Source of the DNA: Flavobacteriaceae bacterium
Lineage (GTDB): Bacteria > Bacteroidota > Bacteroidia > Flavobacteriales > Flavobacteriaceae
DNA: 6,124 nt
NCBI GenBank assembly: GCA_018623955.1
Contig: JAAZUX010000051.1
Span: 1 to 6,124 of the forward strand
Direction of reading: 5' to 3'
Shown here one piece after another: positions 1-6,124 of this stretch (positions are counted from its first letter, which is position 1; the number at the start of each line of letters is the position of its first letter). The position numbers and the translations under genes were made by a program. A model generated the notes under the pieces. That model was given only the letters and a program-made list of their open reading frames with translations, was not told the origin of the DNA and made no database searches.

Positions 1-1
1 A

Positions 2-2194
2 GGTAGGATTTTGCTTTTGAGGAGTATCATCAGTCAATGGACTCCCTCTTCGTTGATTGGCCGGATGGAAAAAGGTCTTGAAGAACTACAACTTCCTGAA
101 AACCGGTTGCTTCTCAGCCGATTTAACGAGATGATTGACGACGAAATTTCGGGCCTTGACGCTCCATACATATACGAACGTATGGGAGAAAAATACCGTT
201 ATTACTTTATCGACGAATTTCAGGACACCTCCCGATTGCAATGGAAAAATCTCATTCCTTTAATTTCCAACGCCTTACAGGGCCTGGATGATGACCATCA
301 ATTGGGGTCCCTGCTACTGGTGGGCGATCCCAAACAAGCAATATACAGATGGAGGGGTGGAGAAAACGAACAATTTTTGAGCCTTTTAAATAAAGAGAGC
401 CCCTTTCAGCAATTGCTGCCCGAGATCACCCTTTTACCCAAAAATTACCGGAGCCGAAAGGCCATTGTAGATTTCAACAATCAGTTTTTTGCTTGGGTGG
501 GTTCCAAATGTGAAGACCCCGAGCAAAAGCAAATGTTTGAGCAACAAACCCAACAAGAATTTAATCCCAAAAAGGGGGGGCAAGTAGTGGTACGGTTTAT
601 CGAAAAGAGTAGGAAAAAAGAAAGTAGTAATTCCCTCTATCAGGAACAAACTGTCAGCTCACTCAAAGCTGCACGATCCAGTGGTTTTTTGTGGAAAGAC
701 ATGGCTGTTTTGGTCAGAAAAAAAGAGCAGGCAGCTCTGATAGCCCAAGCACTTCAGACACAAGACGTCCCCATGATCTCCTCAGAGTCATTATCACTGG
801 GAAGTTCTCTTAAAGTAAATTTCCTTATCGCACTCATTCGTTTGGCAGTAGATTCCGATGATGTTGAACAAAGAAAAAATATCATTGAATTTTTGTATCA
901 CAACAAGGGTACAAAAATGGACTTGGATCAAAGCCTGAGTTCATCTATTTTTCTTCCCATTTTTGCCTTTGAAAAAGAAATTAAAAAACAATTTGAAGTT
1001 TCATTTGATTTTCAGTTTTTTTCAAAAAAATCTCTTTACAATGCGATTGAGTATGCCATTGCCGCTTTCCAACTGATTGAAAATATGGAGGCGCATTTGA
1101 ACGCTTTTTTGGATGATATCTTTGAGTTCAGTAGTCAAGACGAAGGAAGCTTTATGAGTTACCTTCACTATTGGGAGCAAAAGGGAAAGGATCAAACAAT
1201 TGTCATCCCTGAGGGAGCGAATGCTGTAAAAATTTTGACCATTCACAAGGCTAAGGGACTTGAGTTTCCCGTAGTGGTTCTCCCTTTTGCCTCAGAAGAA
1301 TTGGTCTCTTCCAGAAGTCGAAAAGTATGGTACCCCATCAAAAATCATTTTGACACTCCCTTCAGTTGGGGAAGAATTCATTTTTCAAATAAATTAAAAT
1401 ACTTGGGTGAAGAAGCCATTGCATTTTATGAACGACAGCTTTTGGCAGAGCGAGGAGATGCCCTCAACACCCTCTATGTGGCTTTGACCCGAGCGGTTTC
1501 TCAAATGTATTTGATATGCACTTTGGAAGAAGAAACCACTCCTGTCGATAAAAGTTATGCCACTTTGCTCAACCATTTTGTGAGAAGTCAAAATCAAACC
1601 CCTGAAATAGAACACCCTTTTAGGTGGGTTACTGCCGAGAGGGAGGAGATCGAGGAAGAAGAAGAAACTCCTGTTAAAACCCTCAAACCCGATTTCAAAG
1701 TTCAGCCCAATTGGCAAAAAAGACTTTGGGTGCAAATGCACGCAAAGCAGGACGATTCGGCCATTGCCGCCCGAAAAGAAGGCCTGTTGGTTCACGATCT
1801 AATGGCCGAAGTATCCAGCACCAAGGATGTTTCCACTGTGGTGACCGATGCCCTTCATCACGGAAATATCAACAAAGAGGAATACGATCACTATCTGCAA
1901 ATGGTAAAAGACATTGTGGATCATCCACAACTTTCACCCTTCTATCAAGAAGACATCGAAGTCTATAATGAAAAGGATATTTTGATTCCTCAAAAATCCT
2001 TTGTTCGCCCCGACCGGGTGGTGAAAAATAAAGACGGCTGGGTAATTATTGATTATAAAACTGGAAAAGAACAACCCCATCACTTCTCACAAATTAGACA
2101 TTATGCCGAATTGCTTGAGGAGATGACCCAAGAGAAATCAAAATGCTTTCTGGTTTACATTGGGAAAAAGACAGTAGTAAAAACAGTAGTATGA
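2..2194 (+). CDS. addA: AddA-type UvrD/SF1A helicase-nuclease, C-terminal part (5' end beyond window)
   Basis: This is the helicase-nuclease subunit of an AddAB-type complex, which unwinds and degrades double-strand DNA ends in the cytoplasm so that RecA can load. The reading frame is open to the left edge, so the true start and the Walker A motif lie outside; a TTG at 11 is in frame but is not a credible start. Visible SF1A motifs, in order, are Walker B DEFQDTS (212-232), motif III GDPKQAIYRWRGG (323-361), NYRS (443-454), TIHKAKGLEF (1238-1267) and LYVALTRA (1472-1495). An acidic linker (EEIEEEEE, about 1645-1670) leads to a C-terminal PD-(D/E)XK nuclease with His (codon 1793), Asp of PDR (2012), IIDYKTG (2045-2065) and QxxxY (2090-2104). 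All expected catalytic residues are present. Related proteins are usually about 1,050 residues, so roughly 320 are missing by window truncation. The addB-like gene follows 28 bases downstream. The domain call is certain; the exact family name (AddA versus another UvrD-nuclease fusion) is inferred from the neighbour. Confidence 0.93.
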   Translation, partial: GRILLLRSIISQWTPSSLIGRMEKGLEELQLPENRLLLSRFNEMIDDEISGLDAPYIYERMGEKYRYYFIDEFQDTSRLQWKNLIPLISNALQGLDDDHQLGSLLLVGDPKQAIYRWRGGENEQFLSLLNKESPFQQLLPEITLLPKNYRSRKAIVDFNNQFFAWVGSKCEDPEQKQMFEQQTQQEFNPKKGGQVVVRFIEKSRKKESSNSLYQEQTVSSLKAARSSGFLWKDMAVLVRKKEQAALIAQALQTQDVPMISSESLSLGSSLKVNFLIALIRLAVDSDDVEQRKNIIEFLYHNKGTKMDLDQSLSSSIFLPIFAFEKEIKKQFEVSFDFQFFSKKSLYNAIEYAIAAFQLIENMEAHLNAFLDDIFEFSSQDEGSFMSYLHYWEQKGKDQTIVIPEGANAVKILTIHKAKGLEFPVVVLPFASEELVSSRSRKVWYPIKNHFDTPFSWGRIHFSNKLKYLGEEAIAFYERQLLAERGDALNTLYVALTRAVSQMYLICTLEEETTPVDKSYATLLNHFVRSQNQTPEIEHPFRWVTAEREEIEEEEETPVKTLKPDFKVQPNWQKRLWVQMHAKQDDSAIAARKEGLLVHDLMAEVSSTKDVSTVVTDALHHGNINKEEYDHYLQMVKDIVDHPQLSPFYQEDIEVYNEKDILIPQKSFVRPDRVVKNKDGWVIIDYKTGKEQPHHFSQIRHYAELLEEMTQEKSKCFLVYIGKKTVVKTVV

Positions 2195-2222
2195 TGTTCC
2201 ATTTCAAGATTGAAAAATAAGG
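2195..2222 (+). other. Short addA-addB intergenic gap with small inverted repeat
   Basis: These 28 bases separate two same-strand genes and are too short for an independent promoter plus leader, supporting co-transcription. They contain a 14-base inverted repeat, TTTCAA-GA-TTGAAA (2202-2215). With a two-base spacer and AT-rich arms it would be a weak hairpin at best, and no T-run follows, so it is not a convincing terminator. No clear Shine-Dalgarno sequence precedes the ATG at 2223; AAGG at 2219-2222 abuts the start codon and is too close to act as one. This fits Bacteroidota, where A-rich leaders commonly replace it. Confidence 0.4.
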
Positions 2223-4952
2223 ATGAAAACCTTTTTGGATGAAATAGCGGAAGAAATTGTCAATTCAAAATATCCCTTTGAATCTGTCAAAGTTGTAGTA
2301 CCCAGTCGTCGGGCAAGTTTGTTTTTAAAGAACGCATTGGCCCGTCAAATTCAAAAACCGGGTTTTGCTCCCGAAATCCTAAGTATCGAAAACTTTGTAG
2401 AGGAACTTTCTGCCCTTACAAAGGTTTCTCCCGTTGATTTGATCTTTGAATTTTACGCGGCCTACCAAGGAGTGTCCGATGAAAAATACCGGGATTCGTT
2501 CGATCAATTTCTGGGTTGGGCCTCTGTCATTTTATCCGACTTTAATGAGATGGATGCCCATTTGGTGGATGTCAAAACTTTTTTTGATTTCCAATTTTCG
2601 CTCCAGGAAATGACCCAATGGACCAAAAGTGAAGATCAAACTAATATCATCCAAAACCATTTGGAATTTTGGAGACTCATGCCTGCGCTTTATGAGGGAT
2701 TAAATCAAAGGCTACAACAAAAGCAGCAAGGAACCCTGGGGTTGATTTTTAGAGAGGCGGTTGCCAATTTGGAGTTTTATTTAAACCAGACGAACAAATA
2801 CCATTATTTTGTCGGTTTCAATGCCCTTAATGAATCCGAAGCCCAGATCATTCAGGAATTTATATCCAGGAATAAGGGAAAAGTCTGTTGGGACATTGAT
2901 AACCATTTCTTTCATGACAAGGCTCATGCCGCCGGGAAATTCATTCGTCAATATCATGCGGATTGGAAATCCTTACGCTCCCAACCCACTTCATTTCAAA
3001 AGTACTACACGCATCCTAAAAAAATTGAAATCATTGGCGTGAGTAAAAATATTGCTCAAGCCAAATATGCTGGTCAATTGGCGGTTCAACTGGCAACAGA
3101 TCATCCCGATGAAAAAACAGCAGTGGTGTTGGGCAACGAATCCCTTTTGACCCCGGCACTTTCTGCCATAGATGATATTGCTTTGACTTGGAATGTCACC
3201 ATGGGCTACCCCTTAAAGGAAACCCCGACAGCCGATTTTTTCGAACTATTTTTTCAGTTGCACCTCAACACCAAGAAGGGTTCTTTCTTTTATAAAAACT
3301 TCATAAGTTTACTGTCCACCCCTTGGTGCCTTTCACTGCTCCAATTTCATGATTTGAATTTCAAGGAGTTTTTAAAAGAGATTGAGTCCAAAAATCTGTT
3401 TCGTTTTGCCCAAAACCAACTCTATGCATCGGATAACATCCAGTCCATCGACCATTGCTTTTTTGCTCCGGTTGATTCCATTGACGATTTCCTCATCCGA
3501 CTGATTCGCATATGCGACTATCATATTGACTTTTTGGAACAGACACAAGAAACAGATGCTGCACTCCATATGGCCTATTTTCAAAAATTCAAAACCCTTT
3601 TTAATCAGTTGGAAGCCATGCATCATAAACACGCTTTCATTGAAAACCTTCCCTTGTTGCTTTTGGTTTTTAGAGCGCTTGTCAAAGGGGAGAAAATCGA
3701 TTTTTTGGGAGAACCACTGGAAGGCATTCAGTTTATGGGTTTACTGGAAACCCGTTTGTTGGATTTTGATAATTTGGTGATCACCAATCTCAATGAGGGC
3801 ATTTTACCTGCAGGTAAAAAGAACCATTCTTTCCTGCCCTTTGATCTCAAGAAAAAATTCAACTTGCCCACTTTTTTGGAAAACGACGCCATCTATACTT
3901 ATCACTTTTACCGTCTCCTTCAAAGGGCCAAAAGGATTTATTTACTCTATAACACCCAAAGTGATGGACTCAATTCTGGTGAAATGAGTCGCTTTTTGTA
4001 TCAGTTAAAATACCAACCTCAGCCCGATCATCAAATCGAAGAAAAACGGCTGGTCTTGAATTACAAAACCCCACCCAGTGGTGATTATTCAATCGAAAAA
4101 ACCGAAAACATTCAGCAGCGTTTGCGCGCCATTGCCGAAAAAGGGTTTTCACCTTCCTCCCTTTCTCTATACCTGAGGAACCCTTTGGAATTTTATTACC
4201 AAAGAGTGCTTAAGATCAAAGAAAAAACTACTGTGGAGTCTACGATCAATCATATGGACAAAGGAAATTTGGTGCATGAGGTGGTTGAGCAACTCTACTT
4301 GCCCTATCGGAATCAAATGCTTACACCTGCCGATTTTAAACAAATAAAAGAGCGCCTTCTGCCCCTGATGGAGGAACGCTACCAATCCATATATCACGGT
4401 GCTGAAAACAGAACCGGACGGAACCATATCATTTTTGAAGTACTGAAAAAATCCATTTTAGATTTTTTAACCATTGAAGAAAAATGTGTTCAGCAGGGTA
4501 ATCGCATCGAGATACTGCATCTGGAACATCCATTTGAGCAAAGTATTCAACTGCCAGGAATTGATTTCCCCATCAAACTGGTAGGTGTGGTGGATCGTAT
4601 CGACTTATACAACGATACCCTCAGAATTATCGATTATAAAACAGGGATGATTCAACCCAGACAACTCAAATTACCTCATTGGGAAGTGTTTGATGAACAG
4701 ACTGACTTCGCCTATCTGTTTCAGATTCTACTCTATTCTTATGTCCAAAAATCCCTTTTGTCCAAACATCAAAAAACAGCTGCAGGGATCATTTCGTTCA
4801 GAAATCTACCACAATATTTTATGTCTTTTTCTCACGGGAACAATCGAGATCAAGCCCTCAATGCGGAAAACCTAGATCATTTTGAAGCAACTTTATTTAA
4901 AATCATCAGTGAAATTTTTGATCCCAAAGTAAATTTTAAGAACAAAGGTTGA
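2223..4952 (+). CDS. addB: AddB-type PD-(D/E)XK nuclease with degenerate helicase region
   Basis: This is the probable partner of the upstream AddA-like protein: the second nuclease subunit, which in AddAB cuts the opposite strand and, in characterised systems, reads the Chi-like regulatory sequence. The N-terminus has VVVPSRRASLFLK (residues 24-36) where an ATPase would carry a Walker A loop, so no ATP-binding P-loop is visible. Helicase-like remnants follow: FVGFNALNESEAQII (about 199-213), TAVVLGNESLLTPAL (about 299-313), MGLLETRLLDFDNLVITNLNEG (about 505-526) and FYRLLQRAKRIYLLYN (about 562-577). From residue 643 (SPSSLSLYLRNP) a RecB-like nuclease domain begins, with His685, Asp791 of GVVDRID, Asp804-Tyr-Lys806 of IIDYKTG and Gln834-xxx-Tyr838, a full catalytic set. 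The cysteines that hold a 4Fe-4S cluster in Bacillus AddB are absent: Asn653 occupies the usual first position and the domain has only one Cys. The ATG at 2223 is supported by an in-frame TGA at 2211; there is no well-placed ribosome site. At 909 residues it is shorter than Firmicutes AddB (about 1,160). Confidence 0.88.
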   Translation: MKTFLDEIAEEIVNSKYPFESVKVVVPSRRASLFLKNALARQIQKPGFAPEILSIENFVEELSALTKVSPVDLIFEFYAAYQGVSDEKYRDSFDQFLGWASVILSDFNEMDAHLVDVKTFFDFQFSLQEMTQWTKSEDQTNIIQNHLEFWRLMPALYEGLNQRLQQKQQGTLGLIFREAVANLEFYLNQTNKYHYFVGFNALNESEAQIIQEFISRNKGKVCWDIDNHFFHDKAHAAGKFIRQYHADWKSLRSQPTSFQKYYTHPKKIEIIGVSKNIAQAKYAGQLAVQLATDHPDEKTAVVLGNESLLTPALSAIDDIALTWNVTMGYPLKETPTADFFELFFQLHLNTKKGSFFYKNFISLLSTPWCLSLLQFHDLNFKEFLKEIESKNLFRFAQNQLYASDNIQSIDHCFFAPVDSIDDFLIRLIRICDYHIDFLEQTQETDAALHMAYFQKFKTLFNQLEAMHHKHAFIENLPLLLLVFRALVKGEKIDFLGEPLEGIQFMGLLETRLLDFDNLVITNLNEGILPAGKKNHSFLPFDLKKKFNLPTFLENDAIYTYHFYRLLQRAKRIYLLYNTQSDGLNSGEMSRFLYQLKYQPQPDHQIEEKRLVLNYKTPPSGDYSIEKTENIQQRLRAIAEKGFSPSSLSLYLRNPLEFYYQRVLKIKEKTTVESTINHMDKGNLVHEVVEQLYLPYRNQMLTPADFKQIKERLLPLMEERYQSIYHGAENRTGRNHIIFEVLKKSILDFLTIEEKCVQQGNRIEILHLEHPFEQSIQLPGIDFPIKLVGVVDRIDLYNDTLRIIDYKTGMIQPRQLKLPHWEVFDEQTDFAYLFQILLYSYVQKSLLSKHQKTAAGIISFRNLPQYFMSFSHGNNRDQALNAENLDHFEATLFKIISEIFDPKVNFKNKG

Positions 4953-4988
4953 TTAATTTAAAAATCAAATTTATATTCAATATATTTA
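4949..4988 (+). promoter_or_regulatory. Possible Bacteroidota-type promoter for the membrane-protein gene
   Basis: The 51-base gap between the addB-like stop and the next start is strongly AT-rich. Bacteroidota housekeeping promoters follow roughly TTTG, 19-21 bases, TAnnTTTG. Two imperfect matches are seen: TTG (4949-4951) with TATATTCA (4972-4979), spacing 20, and TTTA (4957-4960) with TATATTTA (4981-4988), spacing 20. Neither has the final G. A 13-base palindrome, TATATT-C-AATATA, lies at 4972-4984. The match is weak in such AT-rich DNA and may be chance; read-through from the upstream genes is an alternative, since no terminator hairpin is visible in the gap. Confidence 0.25.
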
Positions 4989-5003
4989 AAAAAATAATTT
5001 CCC

Positions 5004-5858
5004 ATGGGAGACCAATTCGAAAAAAATCAAAAAGAAAAAGGGATAAAGAAGGAACAACTCAACTGGTTGTTGCGGATCATTACCTTGGGAGACCGGTTTT
5101 CTCTGCAAGACTTTTATGATCGAATCAAAAAAGGCTTTGTAGAATTCCTTATCGTATTTTTTGGGGTATTGGTTTCTTTTGGGGTCGAAAGACAAGGGGA
5201 AGAATTTGGAGACAGAGAGTCCAATATCGATAACCTTGTTGGCCTCAGGGATGAAATGATCGACATCCGAGAGTACACCCAAATATACATGGAAGAAAAT
5301 CAATGGATTCGGGGGATGTACAACCGATTATACGAACAATGGGATCAAGACAGAGACAGTGTCTTTTTGTTTATAGACGAGGCCGATGGATTGCCTTATT
5401 CCCCCCTTTCCTTTTACAACAACTACAATCCCTTCAATCCTCCAAGGGTTGTATATGAAGCCATAAAACTGGACGGAACATTTAGGTTTTTGGGATCAGA
5501 GGTAGGGCGATTTGTCAACAATACCTACGATGGAACCGATCTGAAATATTTAATGCTCAACACAGACCGAGAAGAAAAAGTCTATGTAGACCAGTTCGAA
5601 GCACAGGTAGCCAATAAGTGGATTTTTGAGTTGGACAAAATAGATTTATATGATACCGACTTTTGGGTAAAACACCGAAAATATTTTCAAAAAGAGAAAT
5701 ATTTGAAATACAATCTATTCAAGCGCTTGGGATTGTGGGAACAAATATCCGAGCAATTGGTAGAATACGAATCATCAGTTGGCGCCAATATCAAAAAACT
5801 CGACAGTGTAATCCAGCTTAAAGAGGAAGAATTTGTATTCATCTATTGGTGGTTCTAA
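5004..5858 (+). CDS. Single-pass membrane-anchored protein of unknown function, DUF6090-like
   Basis: The function is not known. The 284-residue product starts with a charged, Lys-rich segment (1-43), followed by one hydrophobic stretch at about residues 44-61 (GFVEFLIVFFGVLVSFGV), then a long hydrophilic, acidic and aromatic-rich domain. The lysines just before the hydrophobic stretch suggest a cytoplasmic N-terminus and a periplasmic C-terminal domain of about 220 residues. The layout resembles the bacteroidete DUF6090 group: a membrane segment, a charged helix (about 64-105), then a pattern like P-x-x-x-YEAIKxDGTFRFLGSEVGRFVNNTY (about 147-175), recalling that group's conserved 'tyxxLxxsGxlxlixn' section. 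This assignment rests on recalled family patterns and is moderate at best. There is no lipoprotein Cys and no enzyme motif. The ATG at 5004 is the first possible start, because an in-frame TAA lies at 4995; the next in-frame ATG is at residue 85, past the membrane segment. Its stop overlaps the end of the opposing desaturase gene by 4 bases. Codon use looks like its neighbours'. Confidence 0.8.
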   Translation: MGDQFEKNQKEKGIKKEQLNWLLRIITLGDRFSLQDFYDRIKKGFVEFLIVFFGVLVSFGVERQGEEFGDRESNIDNLVGLRDEMIDIREYTQIYMEENQWIRGMYNRLYEQWDQDRDSVFLFIDEADGLPYSPLSFYNNYNPFNPPRVVYEAIKLDGTFRFLGSEVGRFVNNTYDGTDLKYLMLNTDREEKVYVDQFEAQVANKWIFELDKIDLYDTDFWVKHRKYFQKEKYLKYNLFKRLGLWEQISEQLVEYESSVGANIKKLDSVIQLKEEEFVFIYWWF

Positions 5859-6124
5859 GCTTTTTCGATCAGTCGCGCCACCAGTTTACCTGAGATCAGG
5901 GCAGGGGGTACCCCGGGACCGGGGACAGTCAGTTGTCCTGTAAAATAGAGGTTTTTTACTTTTTTACTTTTCAATTTAGGTCTCAAAAATGCCGTTTGTA
6001 ACAGCGTATTGGCCATACCATAAGCATTCCCTTTGTAAGAATTGTAAACCGAAATAAAATCATTCACACAAAAAGACTCCCTAAAGAGAATGTGATCTTT
6101 TATACTTTGGTCAGTCAGTGATTC
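5855..6124 (-). CDS. crtI: CrtI-type phytoene desaturase, C-terminal 89 residues (5' end beyond window)
   Basis: This is the C-terminal end of an FAD-dependent carotenoid desaturase, which introduces double bonds into phytoene on the way to lycopene and bacterial yellow-orange pigments, at the cytoplasmic membrane. The frame is open to the right edge; a GTG at 6067 is in frame but internal, since conserved sequence continues upstream of it (ESLTDQSIKDHILFRESF). Diagnostic parts are KGNAYGMANTLLQTA (residues 31-45 of the fragment), a PKLKSKKVKNLYFTGQ stretch, and the C-terminal FAD-contacting motif TGQLTVPGPGVPPALISG (5888-5941), which is the hallmark of the CrtI family. The full protein is usually about 490 residues, so about four fifths is outside. 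The TAG stop at 5855-5857 lies inside the end of the convergent membrane-protein gene. In Bacteroidota crtI commonly sits with phytoene synthase crtB and other carotenoid genes, which would be to the right here; that is expectation, not seen. Alternatives within the family (CrtN or CrtO-like desaturases) are less likely given this motif. Confidence 0.92.
   Translation of the reverse strand, partial: ESLTDQSIKDHILFRESFCVNDFISVYNSYKGNAYGMANTLLQTAFLRPKLKSKKVKNLYFTGQLTVPGPGVPPALISGKLVARLIEKA

Noticed and set aside
11..13. TTG at 11 as the start of the helicase gene
   Set aside because: The frame is open to the left edge, and an SF1A helicase needs the Walker A region that would lie upstream; the gene is cut by the window.
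1394..1795. A 133-codon open frame on the minus strand inside the addA-like gene
   Set aside because: It lies wholly opposite well-conserved helicase motifs, its translation is low-complexity (Phe-rich runs) with no recognisable motif, and it has no start signal; it is a shadow of the real gene.
1711..1968. An 85-codon plus-strand frame rich in Arg, Ser and Gly
   Set aside because: It is out of frame within the nuclease-domain coding sequence and its composition is what a frame-shifted reading of that sequence would give.
2202..2215. TTTCAA-GA-TTGAAA as a terminator or operator between the two nuclease genes
   Set aside because: The arms are six bases and AT-rich, the loop would be two bases, and no T-run follows. 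A terminator between the two subunit genes would also make little biological sense.
2..4952. The nuclease pair as a new anti-phage defence system
   Set aside because: Both proteins fit the housekeeping AddAB type with complete standard nuclease motifs, and no defence genes, toxins or mobile-element marks are next to them.
4986..5303. A 105-codon minus-strand frame over the addB/membrane-protein gap
   Set aside because: It is antisense to the membrane-protein gene's N-terminus, with a Phe/Leu-rich tail that simply mirrors A-rich sense codons; no family resemblance.
5905..5936. GC-rich near-palindromic stretch (GGTACCCCGGGACCGGGG) as an intrinsic terminator
   Set aside because: It encodes the invariant PGPGVPP motif of the phytoene desaturase, which fully explains its composition, and there is no following T-run at a suitable distance on either strand.

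Overview
This window looks like ordinary chromosomal DNA of a Bacteroidota bacterium, probably a marine-type member of Flavobacteriia or Cytophagia. The clues are a base composition of roughly 40% G+C (judged by eye), starts without clear Shine-Dalgarno sequences, a bacteroidete-style AddA/AddB pair, a small single-pass membrane protein resembling the bacteroidete DUF6090 group, and a carotenoid phytoene desaturase. I see no tRNA, rRNA, CRISPR array, transposase, phage gene or attachment site. Coding density is very high and there is no gene-free stretch longer than about 50 bases.

Layout. Positions 2-2194 (+) hold the C-terminal two thirds or so of an AddA-type UvrD/SF1A helicase-nuclease; its N-terminus, including the Walker A motif, lies beyond the left edge. 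After a 28-base gap comes an intact AddB-type partner (2223-4952, +, 909 residues). It has a degenerate, probably inactive helicase-like region and a complete C-terminal PD-(D/E)XK nuclease. A 51-base AT-rich gap, which may hold a promoter, separates it from a 284-residue membrane-anchored protein of unknown function (5004-5858, +). That gene ends tail-to-tail with, and overlaps by 4 bases, the 3' end of a crtI-type phytoene desaturase gene on the minus strand (5855-6124, running off the right edge).

How the genes relate. The two nuclease genes very likely form one transcription unit encoding a two-subunit helicase-nuclease that resects double-strand DNA ends for RecA-dependent repair, the role RecBCD plays in E. 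coli. The membrane protein and the desaturase are separate units: the former perhaps from its own promoter, the latter probably part of a carotenoid cluster continuing to the right. Nothing indicates a functional link between the repair pair and these two genes.

No clearly novel system is visible. The most worthwhile points are the apparent lack of an iron-sulfur cluster and Walker A motif in the AddB-like subunit, the uncharacterised membrane protein, and the overlapping convergent 3' ends.
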